Part shown: one piece after another, positions 8,274 through 16,094 of the stretch
Layout of the letters: each line of letters opens with the position of its first letter
How positions within the stretch are numbered: position 1 is the stretch's first letter
Assembly (NCBI GenBank): GCA_024641085.1
Contig: JAHEDT010000005.1
Location: 60,636-124,635, forward strand
Direction of reading: 5' to 3'
Source of the DNA: Geobacteraceae bacterium
GTDB taxonomy: Bacteria > Desulfobacterota > Desulfuromonadia > Desulfuromonadales > BM103
DNA: 64,000 bases
The notes under the pieces: model-generated
The model's input: only the letters and a program-made list of their open reading frames with translations
What the model was told of the DNA's origin: nothing
The model's database searches: none
Program-made: the position numbers and the translations under genes

Positions 8274-8316
8274 AGAATACAGGAGAGAGCAGAAACCTTT
8301 CTGCATCCTGTGTTCT
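8274..8316. repeat. Imperfect palindrome between trxB and comM
   Basis: A long imperfect inverted repeat: AGAATACAGGA (8274-8284) pairs with TCCTGTGTTCT (8306-8316), and inside it GCAGAAA pairs with TTTCTGC around a CC loop. The hairpin begins 24 bases after the trxB stop. There is no strong T-run, so it may be an extragenic palindrome rather than a simple terminator. Its AGAATACAG core resembles the inverted repeat at 63606-63688. Confidence 0.6.
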
Positions 8317-8386
8317 GTTCCCTGTACTTCGGGCTTCACCTTTTATGCCCCCATGGGGCCATGCAATCTGTACAATGGAGGGGTAT

Positions 8387-9916
8387 ATGCTCGCCAAGGT
8401 TCAATCCGGGGCGCTGTTCGGTATCGATGCCTACCAGGTCGAGGTGGAGGTCGATATCGCCCAGGGCCTTCCGCAGTTCGCCACAGTCGGTCTTCCCGAG
8501 GGCGCAGTCAAGGAGAGCAAGGACCGCGTCAAGTCTGCCATCAAGAACTCCGGCTACGAATTCCCCACCCGCCGCATTACCATCAATCTCGCTCCGGCCG
8601 ACATTCGCAAGGAAGGTGCCGCCTTTGATCTGCCGATGGCGATCGGCCTGCTGGCAGCCTCCGGTCTGATTTCGGGCGAACGAGCCGCTCGTTTCCTTCT
8701 AATGGGAGAGCTCTCCCTGGACGGCGGCATCAAGCCGGTACGCGGGGTCCTGCCGGTCGCCGCGGCCGCCAGGCACTGGGACCTGGACGGGCTGATCGTG
8801 CCGGCCGCGAACGCCGAAGAGGGGGCGCTGGTCGATGGCCTGCCGGTTTACCCTGCAGCCACCCTGGGTTCCGTGGTCGACTTTTTGACTGGCAACCGGG
8901 CGTTGCCGCCCTGCCGGGTGGATATCGCTACATTGATCGGCAGGACCACGCAGGATGAGGTCGACTTCGCCGAGGTGCGCGGGCAAGGTCATGTCAAGCG
9001 GGCTCTCGAAGTCGCTGCGGCCGGTGGCCACAATCTTCTTATGGTCGGTCCACCCGGCAGCGGCAAGACCATGCTGGCCCGCCGCATCTCGACGATCCTG
9101 CCGGCACAGACCTTCGAGGAAGCCCTCGAGATCACCAAAGTGCATTCGATTCTCGGGTTGCTTCCCGCAGGCCAGGCGTTGGTCGCCGGGCGGGTGTTCC
9201 GCTCGCCACATCACACCATTTCCGATGCCGGCCTGATCGGCGGAGGTACGCATCCCCGCCCCGGAGAAGTCTCCCTGGCGCACAACGGCGTCCTGTTCCT
9301 CGATGAGTTGCCCGAGTTCAAGAAGAATATTTTAGAGATGCTGCGCCAGCCGCTCGAGGACGGCCAGGTCTGTATCAGCCGGGCAGCGCAGAGCCTCACC
9401 TACCCCGCGTCCTTCATGCTGGTGGCGGCCATGAATCCCTGCCCCTGTGGCTACCAGGGGGACCCCCAGCACAGCTGCACATGTACGCCTGCTATGGTCC
9501 AGCGTTACCGGAGCCGGTTGTCAGGGCCGTTGCTGGATCGCATCGACCTGCAGGTCGAGGTGCCGCGCATTTCTCATAGCGATCTATCAGACCCTCGCCC
9601 GGCGGAGGCGAGCGATGTGGTACGCCTGAGGGTGGAACGGGCACGGCATATCCAGCGGGAGCGCTTTGCCAGGCTGCGAATCCACTGTAATGCCCGCATG
9701 GGCCCACGGCAGTTACAGGCATTTTGCCGGACCGACGCGGCCGGGCAAGAGCTGTTGCAGCAAGTTACCGAGCGGCTGGGCTTGTCGGCGCGCAGCTACA
9801 CCCGTCTGCTCAAGGTGGCACGTACCATTGCCGACCTGGAAGGCGTCGGAGCCATTGCCGCCAACCACCTGGCCGAGGCGATTCAGTACCGGTCACTTGA
9901 TCGCAGATCGGTTTGA
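8387..9916 (+). CDS. comM: ComM/YifB-family AAA+ protein (Mg chelatase-like)
   Basis: A 509-residue protein of the YifB/ComM family. ComM is a hexameric helicase that promotes branch migration during natural transformation, although many non-competent bacteria also have it. The N-terminal domain starts [16 protein letters not shown] and continues with the characteristic [20 protein letters not shown]. Walker A is [12 protein letters not shown] (near residue 222), Walker B is [12 protein letters not shown], and a Cys-bearing loop [10 protein letters not shown] follows. A C-terminal Mg-chelatase domain ends the protein. The chosen ATG has GGAGGGG just upstream (8377-8383). Confidence 0.92.
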   Translation: MLAKVQSGALFGIDAYQVEVEVDIAQGLPQFATVGLPEGAVKESKDRVKSAIKNSGYEFPTRRITINLAPADIRKEGAAFDLPMAIGLLAASGLISGERAARFLLMGELSLDGGIKPVRGVLPVAAAARHWDLDGLIVPAANAEEGALVDGLPVYPAATLGSVVDFLTGNRALPPCRVDIATLIGRTTQDEVDFAEVRGQGHVKRALEVAAAGGHNLLMVGPPGSGKTMLARRISTILPAQTFEEALEITKVHSILGLLPAGQALVAGRVFRSPHHTISDAGLIGGGTHPRPGEVSLAHNGVLFLDELPEFKKNILEMLRQPLEDGQVCISRAAQSLTYPASFMLVAAMNPCPCGYQGDPQHSCTCTPAMVQRYRSRLSGPLLDRIDLQVEVPRISHSDLSDPRPAEASDVVRLRVERARHIQRERFARLRIHCNARMGPRQLQAFCRTDAAGQELLQQVTERLGLSARSYTRLLKVARTIADLEGVGAIAANHLAEAIQYRSLDRRSV

Positions 9917-9992
9917 CCGGGATCAATCTGTGGTGTCTTGACCAGCACCTGTTCCACTTGGTCACGCCTGACAGTTGTGATATTTTGCACTC

Positions 9993-11729
9993 ATGGGCGA
10001 ATCTCTCCTGCCATTGCTGACTGCGTTAACGTTTGTGTTTCTCGGGGCACTGGTCGGTGGCCGGCTGGCCTCGGTCTGCCACATCCCGCGGGTGACCGGC
10101 TACCTTTTGACCGGCCTGCTGATCGGGCCATCCTTTGCCCACCTGACCCACCTGCCGGTGTTGTTGCCGCCGGAGGTGCTCTTGGAACTGCGGCCCCTCT
10201 CGGAAATGGCCCTGGCCCTGATCCTGATGCATATCGGGGGCCTTTTTGAAATCAGTCATCTCGATCGCTGGCGGCATCGTATCCTGCTCTTCTCCGGGAG
10301 CGAAATCCTGCTGACCTTCACTCTGGTGGTCGGCGCCGTACTGGCTGTCAATCTGATGGTGCTGCAGAAAATCGTGCCTGGCCAGAGCCTTTGGCAGACC
10401 TCGCTGGGGTTCGCCCTGTTCCTCGGGATCATCGCTGTAGCCACCGCTCCGGCAGCGACCCTGATGGTGATTCGCGAGTACGAAGCCGAGGGGCCGGTGA
10501 CCTCACTGGTCCTGACCCTGGTGGGCTTCAACAACCTCGTCTCGGTCCTCGGTTTTGCCGTTCTCTCCCATATCTTCATTTCCCCGGGGGAGAGTTTCGC
10601 CGTCCTGGTCATGCGCATGGGCGGCCCCGTACTGGTTGGCGCCGCCTTGGGTTTTGGCATGTCGGCGTGGGCACAGCGCCTGGAACTGCCGAGCGAGAAC
10701 AAGATCCTGATGCTCGGCGGAATTGCCGCCAATGTTGCCATCTGCCGGGCCCTGCAGTTTGACCCGCTGCTGGCCAGCCTGATTCTGGGGATGATCCTGG
10801 CGAACAGCTGCCCACGCTGGCCCCGCCTGCAGAGCGATATCCGTCAGGTCGACTACCTGCTGTACGTCGCTTTTTTCGTGCTGGCCGGAGCCAACCTGCA
10901 CATCGAGACCCTGACGCACATCGGCCTGCTTGGTGTCGCCTATGTGGTTGCCCGCACTCTCGGTAAATGGCTGGGCGCAGCCATAGGTGCCCGCCTCGGT
11001 GCCTTCGGGTCCAACGAAAGGGCTTACGTCGGCTTGACGCTGATGGCCCAGGCTGGAGTCGCGATCGGTTTGGCCAGCCAACTGGCCCACCACTGGCCGG
11101 TTGGCGGCAAACTTCTCGAAACGATTGTGCTGGGCTCGGTCGTGGTCTTCGAACTGGTGGGACCGCTTGCAGTGCGCCGTGGCCTGGTCAACTCCGGCGA
11201 GGTGCCGATCCTGGCGCTGTTGCAAAAACGCGCACCGGTCGGAGCCCTGGAAGGTTTGCACAATGTCGTACAGCATTTCCGCACGTCCCTGGGTGTGCCG
11301 ATCGGTCATCGTCTAGAGGACCCAGGTGATATCCTGGTGAAGCACATCATGCGTCAGAATGTCGAAACGGTGCTGCATAGCACCCCCTATTACGCACTGC
11401 TCAAGCACATTGCCCACAGCCGCTACGATCGCTTCCCGGTGGTTGATGACAGCAACCACTTTATCGGGGTGATCGATTACACGGAAATCCGCAACCTGCT
11501 TTTTGAACCGGCGTTGGTCCCCCTGGTGGTCGCCGGAGACCTGACCACCGCGGCATCCTACTGTCTGCGCCCCGACCAGCCCCTGCGTGAGGCCCTGGAA
11601 GTCCTGCAGCAGCATCGCAATATCAGCTATTTCCCGGTTGTCGATCCGGAAGACTCACAAAAGCTGGTTGGCATTCTCAACCAGAACGATGTGCTGGCGG
11701 CTTTCCGCCGCCTGGGGCAGGAGGCCTAG
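9993..11729 (+). CDS. CPA2-family monovalent cation:H+ antiporter with C-terminal CBS domains
   Basis: A 578-residue protein. Roughly residues 1-390 are a Na+/H+ exchanger (KefB/CPA2) membrane domain of about 12-13 helices, with the early RVTGYLLTGLLIGP segment typical of the family. The tail carries two CBS motifs: about residues 448-505 (VKHIMRQNVETVL ... HFIGVIDYTEIRNLLF) and 513-575 (SYCLRPDQPLREALEVL ... LVGILNQNDVLAAF). There is no TrkA-N (RCK) domain. CBS pairs usually bind adenine nucleotides, so nucleotide control of exchange is likely (inference). No clear ribosome-binding site precedes the ATG. Confidence 0.88.
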   Translation: MGESLLPLLTALTFVFLGALVGGRLASVCHIPRVTGYLLTGLLIGPSFAHLTHLPVLLPPEVLLELRPLSEMALALILMHIGGLFEISHLDRWRHRILLFSGSEILLTFTLVVGAVLAVNLMVLQKIVPGQSLWQTSLGFALFLGIIAVATAPAATLMVIREYEAEGPVTSLVLTLVGFNNLVSVLGFAVLSHIFISPGESFAVLVMRMGGPVLVGAALGFGMSAWAQRLELPSENKILMLGGIAANVAICRALQFDPLLASLILGMILANSCPRWPRLQSDIRQVDYLLYVAFFVLAGANLHIETLTHIGLLGVAYVVARTLGKWLGAAIGARLGAFGSNERAYVGLTLMAQAGVAIGLASQLAHHWPVGGKLLETIVLGSVVVFELVGPLAVRRGLVNSGEVPILALLQKRAPVGALEGLHNVVQHFRTSLGVPIGHRLEDPGDILVKHIMRQNVETVLHSTPYYALLKHIAHSRYDRFPVVDDSNHFIGVIDYTEIRNLLFEPALVPLVVAGDLTTAASYCLRPDQPLREALEVLQQHRNISYFPVVDPEDSQKLVGILNQNDVLAAFRRLGQEA

Positions 11730-11769
11730 GTCTCTCCATTGTCTGAAAAACACGTTCCCAACAGGAAAC

Positions 11770-11792
11770 GTGAAATGTATGGACCTGACCCC
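11770..11792 (+). repeat. Dispersed GTGAAATGT-GACCTGACCCC repeat, copy 1
   Basis: A 23-base intergenic sequence that matches the copy at 58488-58510 in 21 of 23 positions and ends in GACCTGACCCC. A partial match (CTGACCCC) occurs at 56353-56360. It lies between the antiporter and the DUF4019 gene. It is likely part of a genome-wide short repeat family. Confidence 0.6.
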
Positions 11793-11841
11793 ATTTTCAT
11801 AGTAGAAATCTCTTCGAAGATCAGACATCCCGGAGGTTATT

Positions 11842-12279
11842 TTGTTCCCGAAACAATTTCGCATTCATGCCGTACTGATTTTGGCTGTTCTATTTATGAT
11901 TTTTTTCCCGCTGATCAACGAAAGGCCGGATAAAGAGAAGGCAGAGCAAGCGACCGCTGTGGCGATGGATTTTCTGCAACTGGTCGATGAAGGAAAATAT
12001 GCCGAGAGCTGGCAGGGTGCTGCAAAACTGATGCAGGAGAAGGTGACTCAGGAGGAATGGGTTGAGAAATTGACCAAGGCGCGGGCACTGTCCGGTGAGC
12101 TGGTCAATCGCACCGCGCAGAATGCAAGCTATTCGACGACGGCCAAGGACAGCCCGGACGGCGAGTATATCATGCTCACTTACGAAGCCCGGTACCAACG
12201 TGCCGAGAGTGTTGACGAATATGTGACCGTGATGCTCGAGGGCGAAGGCTGGCGGGTTGCCGGCTACTTCATCCAGTAA
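11842..12279 (+). CDS. DUF4019 family protein
   Basis: A 145-residue protein with an N-terminal hydrophobic segment (HAVLILAVLFMIFFPL) acting as signal or anchor, then a DUF4019 domain. The family pattern is clear: DFLQLVDEGKYAESW, VTQEEWVEKL, RALSGELVNRT, DGEYIMLTYEARYQ and a terminal GWRVAGYFIQ. DUF4019 proteins are small periplasmic proteins of unknown function, structurally reminiscent of SnoaL/NTF2-like folds. The start appears to be TTG at 11842, preceded by GGAGG (11832-11836). Confidence 0.85.
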   Translation: MFPKQFRIHAVLILAVLFMIFFPLINERPDKEKAEQATAVAMDFLQLVDEGKYAESWQGAAKLMQEKVTQEEWVEKLTKARALSGELVNRTAQNASYSTTAKDSPDGEYIMLTYEARYQRAESVDEYVTVMLEGEGWRVAGYFIQ

Positions 12280-12609
12280 GGGCCTTGTCTTCTGATCTAA
12301 ATTCACCCTGGCGTTCTGATCCACCTGTTGTTCGCCAAACCCTGCCAACTCTTATCGCTAAAAAACCGCCTGGTCAATCTGGCCGGTTTGCGAATAGGGC
12401 CTTCTGGAGGGACGATTCTATAAAAGCCCTCAGTCTTTGAACCGAGGGCTTTGACTGTTTATCAAAATTGAAAAGGCGGATTAAAGGCCTCCCTCAGATT
12501 CCTACATCGCCGGGTTTGTAAAGCGCTCCTCCTCGGGCCAAGTGGACCCCCCCTACAATACGGGCGGTCCTGTCGGACGGCTTGGTTGTGCACATGAAAA
12601 GAGAAAACT
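12280..12609. other. Non-coding stretch between the DUF4019 and GNAT genes
   Basis: About 330 bases with no gene I can support. It contains the hairpin at 12423-12452 and a weaker inverted repeat near 12361-12391 (AAACCG ... CGGTTT). No convincing promoter was found by eye. Confidence 0.5.
12423..12452. terminator. Perfect 9-bp hairpin, probable terminator
   Basis: AAAGCCCTC (12423-12431) and GAGGGCTTT (12444-12452) form a perfect 9-bp stem with a 12-base loop. The A/T-rich stem ends would give short U-runs on either strand, so it could work in both directions. It lies about 145 bases downstream of the DUF4019 gene. Confidence 0.5.
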
Positions 12610-13143
12610 TTGCGCGAAGATTCGCAGTTTGATTTTCAGCCCACGCTGGTCGGCCCCTCCATCTCGCTTCGCCCGTTGCGGGCGGAAGACTTAGAGCGCC
12701 TCTATGCGGCAGCATCAGATCCCTTGATATGGGAGCAACACCCCGAGCCGACCAGGTATCAGCGGCAGGTCTTTGAGAGCGGCTTCTTTGCAGGAGCATT
12801 GGCTTCAGGCAGCGCCTTTGTCGTCACTGCCAATGCGTCAGGCGAAGTGATTGGCTCCACACGGTACTATGAGTGGAATCCGACCTTGAAAGAGGTGGCC
12901 ATCGGCTTCACCTTCCTGGCAAGAAGTCATTGGGGCGGAGCGGCCAACCGGGAAATGAAGGGCCTCATGCTTGACCATGCCTTTCGCTGGTCCAAGGTCG
13001 TCTGGTTTCATGTGGGGTCGAGCAATTGGCGTTCCAGGAGAGCGGTGGAAAAGATCGGTGGTCGCCTGAGTCATGAGGATGCCAAAACAATTCAGGGTGG
13101 TGTCGGTCGAGTGCGTACTTACTACCGTATTGATGCGCCATAG
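12610..13143 (+). CDS. GNAT-family N-acetyltransferase (RimJ/RimL type)
   Basis: A 177-residue acetyltransferase with the Acetyltransf_3 layout: SISLRPLRAEDLERLYAAA at the N-terminus, EVIGSTRYYEWNP, then IGFTFLARSHWGGAANREMK (acetyl-CoA-binding region) and a C-terminal SSNWRSRRAVEKIGGRL. Members acetylate protein N-termini, antibiotics or small amines; the substrate here is unknown. The start is a TTG at 12610 without a strong ribosome-binding site, so the exact N-terminus is uncertain. Confidence 0.85.
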   Translation: MREDSQFDFQPTLVGPSISLRPLRAEDLERLYAAASDPLIWEQHPEPTRYQRQVFESGFFAGALASGSAFVVTANASGEVIGSTRYYEWNPTLKEVAIGFTFLARSHWGGAANREMKGLMLDHAFRWSKVVWFHVGSSNWRSRRAVEKIGGRLSHEDAKTIQGGVGRVRTYYRIDAP

Positions 13144-13227
13144 CAACAGAAATTTTGCTTTGCCGTGTCGGCGCCCCGACTTGAACTCAAGCACTAAATT
13201 GTTTCATAAGTCACAATCAATCAGAAG

Positions 13228-13264
13228 CAAGAATGGCCGACTCGATTTGGGTGGGCCATTCTTG
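13228..13264. terminator. Convergent-gene hairpin, probable bidirectional terminator
   Basis: A perfect 11-bp inverted repeat, CAAGAATGGCC (13228-13238) and GGCCATTCTTG (13254-13264), with a 15-base loop. It lies between the GNAT gene (plus) and the ureohydrolase (minus), which converge here. The position suits a shared terminator, but the T-runs are poor. Confidence 0.6.
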
Positions 13265-13311
13265 AATCGTATAAGATTTTGGGGTGATCGACTGTTACAA
13301 AAACGGGGCTC

Positions 13312-14259
13312 TTAGCTTCGGCCGTGTTTTGCCTCAGAAAGAATGCAGAGTATTTCATACATGATCGTTGCCGCGACCAAAGCCGTGTTGCCGGACAGAT
13401 CAAATGGCGGCGAGACTTCGACAACATCTGCACCGACCAGATTCAATCCTCGCAGCCCACGGATTAAGGCCTGTGCTTCAAGCGGAGTCAGCCCACCTAT
13501 CTCTGGAGTACCGGTCCCGGGAGTAAAGGCCGGGTCAACCCCATCGACATCAAATGAGATATAGGTCGGCCCGGCTCCAGCGACCCGTCTCGCTTCTGCG
13601 ATCACCTGTTCAACACCCAACTTGGCAAATTCTTCAATATAGATAATCCTGATGCCATGTTTGGGCCCGAAATCCCAGCATTCGGTGGAGTTGGCGGCTC
13701 CTCGTATGCCGATTTGAATGGTTCGGGTCGGGTCTAGCAGCCCTTCTTCTACGGCCCTTCTGAACGGTGTCCCATGACTGTATTTGGAATTCATTTCTTC
13801 GTCACAACAGTCAGTATGGGCATCGATGTGAATCAGGCCAACGGGGCGCTCCTCGGCAATGGCACGCATAATCGGCAAGGTTATTGAGTGATCGCCGCCA
13901 GCACTTAGAGGGGTAACCCCTGACGCGTGAAGTTTCTTAAAAAAGTGTGTGATATCAGCATGGCTGGCTGCGACATCGAAAATACGCTCAAAAGTGACAT
14001 CACCAACATCGCCAATCCGGCATAATTCATATGGATTGATGCGTGAGACATGATGGATTGCCCGCATCATGCTGGACATATCCCTGATTTGCCTGGGGCC
14101 CTGCCGTGTGCCAGCCCTGGCCTCAACCGCGCCATCGTAGGGTACTCCGACCAGCGCAATGTCCAGTGTGCCTAAATCGGTGACATGCGGAGTTCTCATA
14201 AATGTGGGGATCCCACAATAACGTGGCGCGTGCATAGGATTATAACTATCGGTCCCCAT
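13312..14259 (-). CDS. Ureohydrolase (agmatinase / guanidino-acid hydrolase family)
   Basis: A 315-residue arginase-superfamily enzyme hydrolysing a guanidino compound to urea plus an amine. The binuclear Mn2+ motifs are intact: GGDHSI, DAHTDCCD and SFDVDGVDPAFTPGTGTPE. The N-terminus (NPMHAPRYCGIPTFMRTPH) resembles guanidinobutyrase and guanidinopropionase as much as agmatinase, so the substrate (agmatine or a guanidino acid) is open. The gene stands alone, with an 8-bp perfect palindrome about 76-97 bp upstream of its start. No spermidine synthase or arginine decarboxylase is nearby. Confidence 0.88.
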   Translation of the reverse strand: MGTDSYNPMHAPRYCGIPTFMRTPHVTDLGTLDIALVGVPYDGAVEARAGTRQGPRQIRDMSSMMRAIHHVSRINPYELCRIGDVGDVTFERIFDVAASHADITHFFKKLHASGVTPLSAGGDHSITLPIMRAIAEERPVGLIHIDAHTDCCDEEMNSKYSHGTPFRRAVEEGLLDPTRTIQIGIRGAANSTECWDFGPKHGIRIIYIEEFAKLGVEQVIAEARRVAGAGPTYISFDVDGVDPAFTPGTGTPEIGGLTPLEAQALIRGLRGLNLVGADVVEVSPPFDLSGNTALVAATIMYEILCILSEAKHGRS

Positions 14260-14334
14260 TTCATGGCCCCTTCAGATGTTTTGCTTGTCCTTGTATTTGG
14301 TCGCTTCTCTCAACTGGGCTCCTAAATGTTCTGC

Positions 14335-14356
14335 ATCATATCATAGGGGATATGAT
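14335..14356. promoter_or_regulatory. Palindromic operator candidate upstream of the ureohydrolase
   Basis: ATCATATC (14335-14342) and GATATGAT (14349-14356) form a perfect 8-bp inverted repeat around ATAGGG. It lies between the ureohydrolase start (minus, 14259) and the small gene at 14546 (plus). Size and symmetry suit a dimeric repressor site. I could not identify the regulator. Confidence 0.4.
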
Positions 14357-14545
14357 TGTCCTATAACCCCCCACCTATAAGATGAAAAATGGCCTGTTTG
14401 CTCTGGAGGGGTCATTCTTATCTTGCTGGATCATTGAACGTCGTATTAAATTTAACGTAGCAGGCACCTTTGGCTATACTGTCTCGGAGATATTTGCGGC
14501 CTGTTGTCAATTTGACTCGAAAAGGTCACGTGCAGGGAGAAACAG

Positions 14546-14815
14546 ATGCCCATCGCCGGAAACCCAAAAAAAATCGCGCAAGATATTGCCGATGGCTTTG
14601 TGAGCCTGTCTCCACTGGTTTTGAAACGATATTCTCCTGCTGATTTGAAGGTGATTCTGGTACAAATAGGCATTGTACAAAGGGAAATTAGAGCACTTCA
14701 AGTGCCGCTGGAGGATGTCTTGCAACTTAAGTTAAAAAATATTCGTCTCACACGATTGAATCAGGGGGAGGTTGTACTACGCAGCTTCTGTAAGAAGCAC
14801 CGGATCCCAATCTAG
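14546..14815 (+). CDS. Small hypothetical protein
   Basis: An 89-residue protein I do not recognise. It is mostly helical in appearance and basic, with no membrane segment or Cys motif, and ends RSFCKKHRIPI. A plausible ribosome-binding site (AGGGAGA, 14533-14539) precedes the ATG, which supports it being real. It lies in an AT-richer patch that may have been acquired. Repeated Leu/Ile/Val spacing (KVILVQIGIVQREIRALQVPL) suggests an amphipathic helix; a role in protein-protein or DNA contacts would be speculation. Confidence 0.55.
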   Translation: MPIAGNPKKIAQDIADGFVSLSPLVLKRYSPADLKVILVQIGIVQREIRALQVPLEDVLQLKLKNIRLTRLNQGEVVLRSFCKKHRIPI

Positions 14816-15186
14816 CAAAGCTAAAGTCGTGCCGTAGACATGTTTGCACTCCATGAGTAATTTTCTAGTTTCACAGTTACTCAGTTAAAGAACGCATGTA
14901 TCCGGGGCCAGTGGGTGCCAGACTGCGCGAACCTCTCAAAAATCACAACATGTTGCAACATGAAATCCCCACGTGGATCTTCGAGCGGACTTTCCTCGCA
15001 TTGCAGGGATTTTCTAATGCTCGTTTTCGATCAATCAGGCGTTGCGGATTTAATCACACAACATACCGGACAGTCGACTCCCGGATATGAATAAATCTGA
15101 AAGATATGAATTTGTTTTGCGTTTAAAAACGGCCCGTTATATTTTTAGACTATCAACAGTTTGACGAAAACTTACAGTCCAGAAGG
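14816..15186. other. AT-rich intergenic stretch
   Basis: About 370 bases without a gene I can support. One 64-codon open frame (14896-15090) lacks a ribosome-binding site and any recognisable feature. Several short A/T runs lie just before the PagL-like gene and may hold its promoter. No strong hairpin. Confidence 0.45.
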
Positions 15187-15798
15187 ATGGGTGTGAAGAC
15201 TTTGAATCGCATTTTGACGAGAAGATACAAATTTATCCCAGCAACTAAGATTCTTAGAATCTTGATGATGCTTAGCCTTTCTATCCTTTTATCTGCACCT
15301 GGTGATGTCCATGCGCTAAAATTAGAGGCCTTTGGTCTTCGAGGTGGTGTCAACCTTAAGTATGTGGCAATACCCCCGACTGAAAAATATAATTTTTATA
15401 AAGCCGATATTTTTATGGTTCATACATTGCCATGGGGTTGGCACTATTCATCAGGCTGGGACGTAAACTGGAGACTCACGAGTGCAGCAGGGATTCTTCG
15501 TGGAGGTGGCGATCAAGCCTTCGTCGTCGAGGTGGGCCCTGGCATTGCGTTTCGCAAACAGAGTTGGAGGTTGATTGCAAACATCGGGACAGGTTTAGCC
15601 GCCCTTAGTAGGCAACACTTTGGCAGCCAGGATATGGGAGGGCCGGTCCAAATCGTGGGCACAGGGGGACTGGGGTTTGATCTTGGCTCTAACCTTGTTC
15701 TTGGGTGGCGGTTCCACCATATCTCTGACGCTACGATTTATGGCTGCCACTCAAAGGGTGTGGATACTAATTTGCTTGAGCTTGGTTATCATTTTTGA
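15187..15798 (+). CDS. PagL-like outer-membrane protein (lipid A 3-O-deacylase / acyloxyacyl hydrolase family)
   Basis: A 203-residue protein with a signal peptide (hydrophobic IPATKILRILMMLSLSILLSA, likely cleavage after DVHA), followed by alternating beta-strand-like segments and a C-terminal aromatic Phe, as in outer-membrane barrels. Near the C-terminus WRFHHISDATIYG aligns with the PagL active-site strand, whose H-x-S-N-A carries the catalytic His and Ser. The catalytic Glu expected about 14 residues after the His falls on an Asp here (KGVDTN). PagL removes the 3-O-acyl chain from lipid A; activity here is uncertain. The surrounding DNA is AT-richer than the window average. Confidence 0.65.
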   Translation: MGVKTLNRILTRRYKFIPATKILRILMMLSLSILLSAPGDVHALKLEAFGLRGGVNLKYVAIPPTEKYNFYKADIFMVHTLPWGWHYSSGWDVNWRLTSAAGILRGGGDQAFVVEVGPGIAFRKQSWRLIANIGTGLAALSRQHFGSQDMGGPVQIVGTGGLGFDLGSNLVLGWRFHHISDATIYGCHSKGVDTNLLELGYHF

Positions 15799-16040
15799 GT
15801 GCAAGGAAGCCACCTCCCCAACTGTTTTTAGCGAATAGTGGTTTGCACTAAATTGCTGTACACTTTAACCTGTTAGAGATGTCTCGCAGCTCACGATTCC
15901 CAAGAGAAAAAGCCCTGAGCATCTTTGGCTGGTCGGGACGTTCGTTCTGCGCTGGAGTTAGCGGGGAGTCTGTGAATTGGTGCGGGCCTTTCATTCGCAA
16001 TTTAATGCAACAGAAGGACTTTCCTCCTTCGGGAAGAAAA
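15799..16040. other. Intergenic stretch between the PagL-like gene and purA
   Basis: About 240 bases before the purA terminator. The open frames here are short and lack ribosome-binding sites or recognisable motifs. I see no gene. Confidence 0.45.
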
Positions 16041-16068
16041 AAAACGGGCCGCGCTTGCGGCCCGTTTT
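16041..16068. terminator. Strong bidirectional rho-independent terminator
   Basis: A perfect 12-bp stem, AAAACGGGCCGC (16041-16052) with GCGGCCCGTTTT (16057-16068) and a GCTT tetraloop, flanked by an A-run on the left and a T-run on the right. It therefore terminates on both strands and separates purA (minus) from the convergent PagL-like gene (plus). Confidence 0.93.
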
Positions 16069-16094
16069 TACGGTGATGACAGGAATGGTTGCGG

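Noticed and set aside
14260..14400. Guanidine (ykkC-type) riboswitch upstream of the ureohydrolase
   Set aside because: I looked for the conserved ACG-rich loops on the minus strand and did not find them; only a DNA-type palindrome is present.
14896..15090. 64-codon open frame in the AT-rich gap
   Set aside because: No ribosome-binding site, no recognisable sequence, and composition like the surrounding non-coding DNA.
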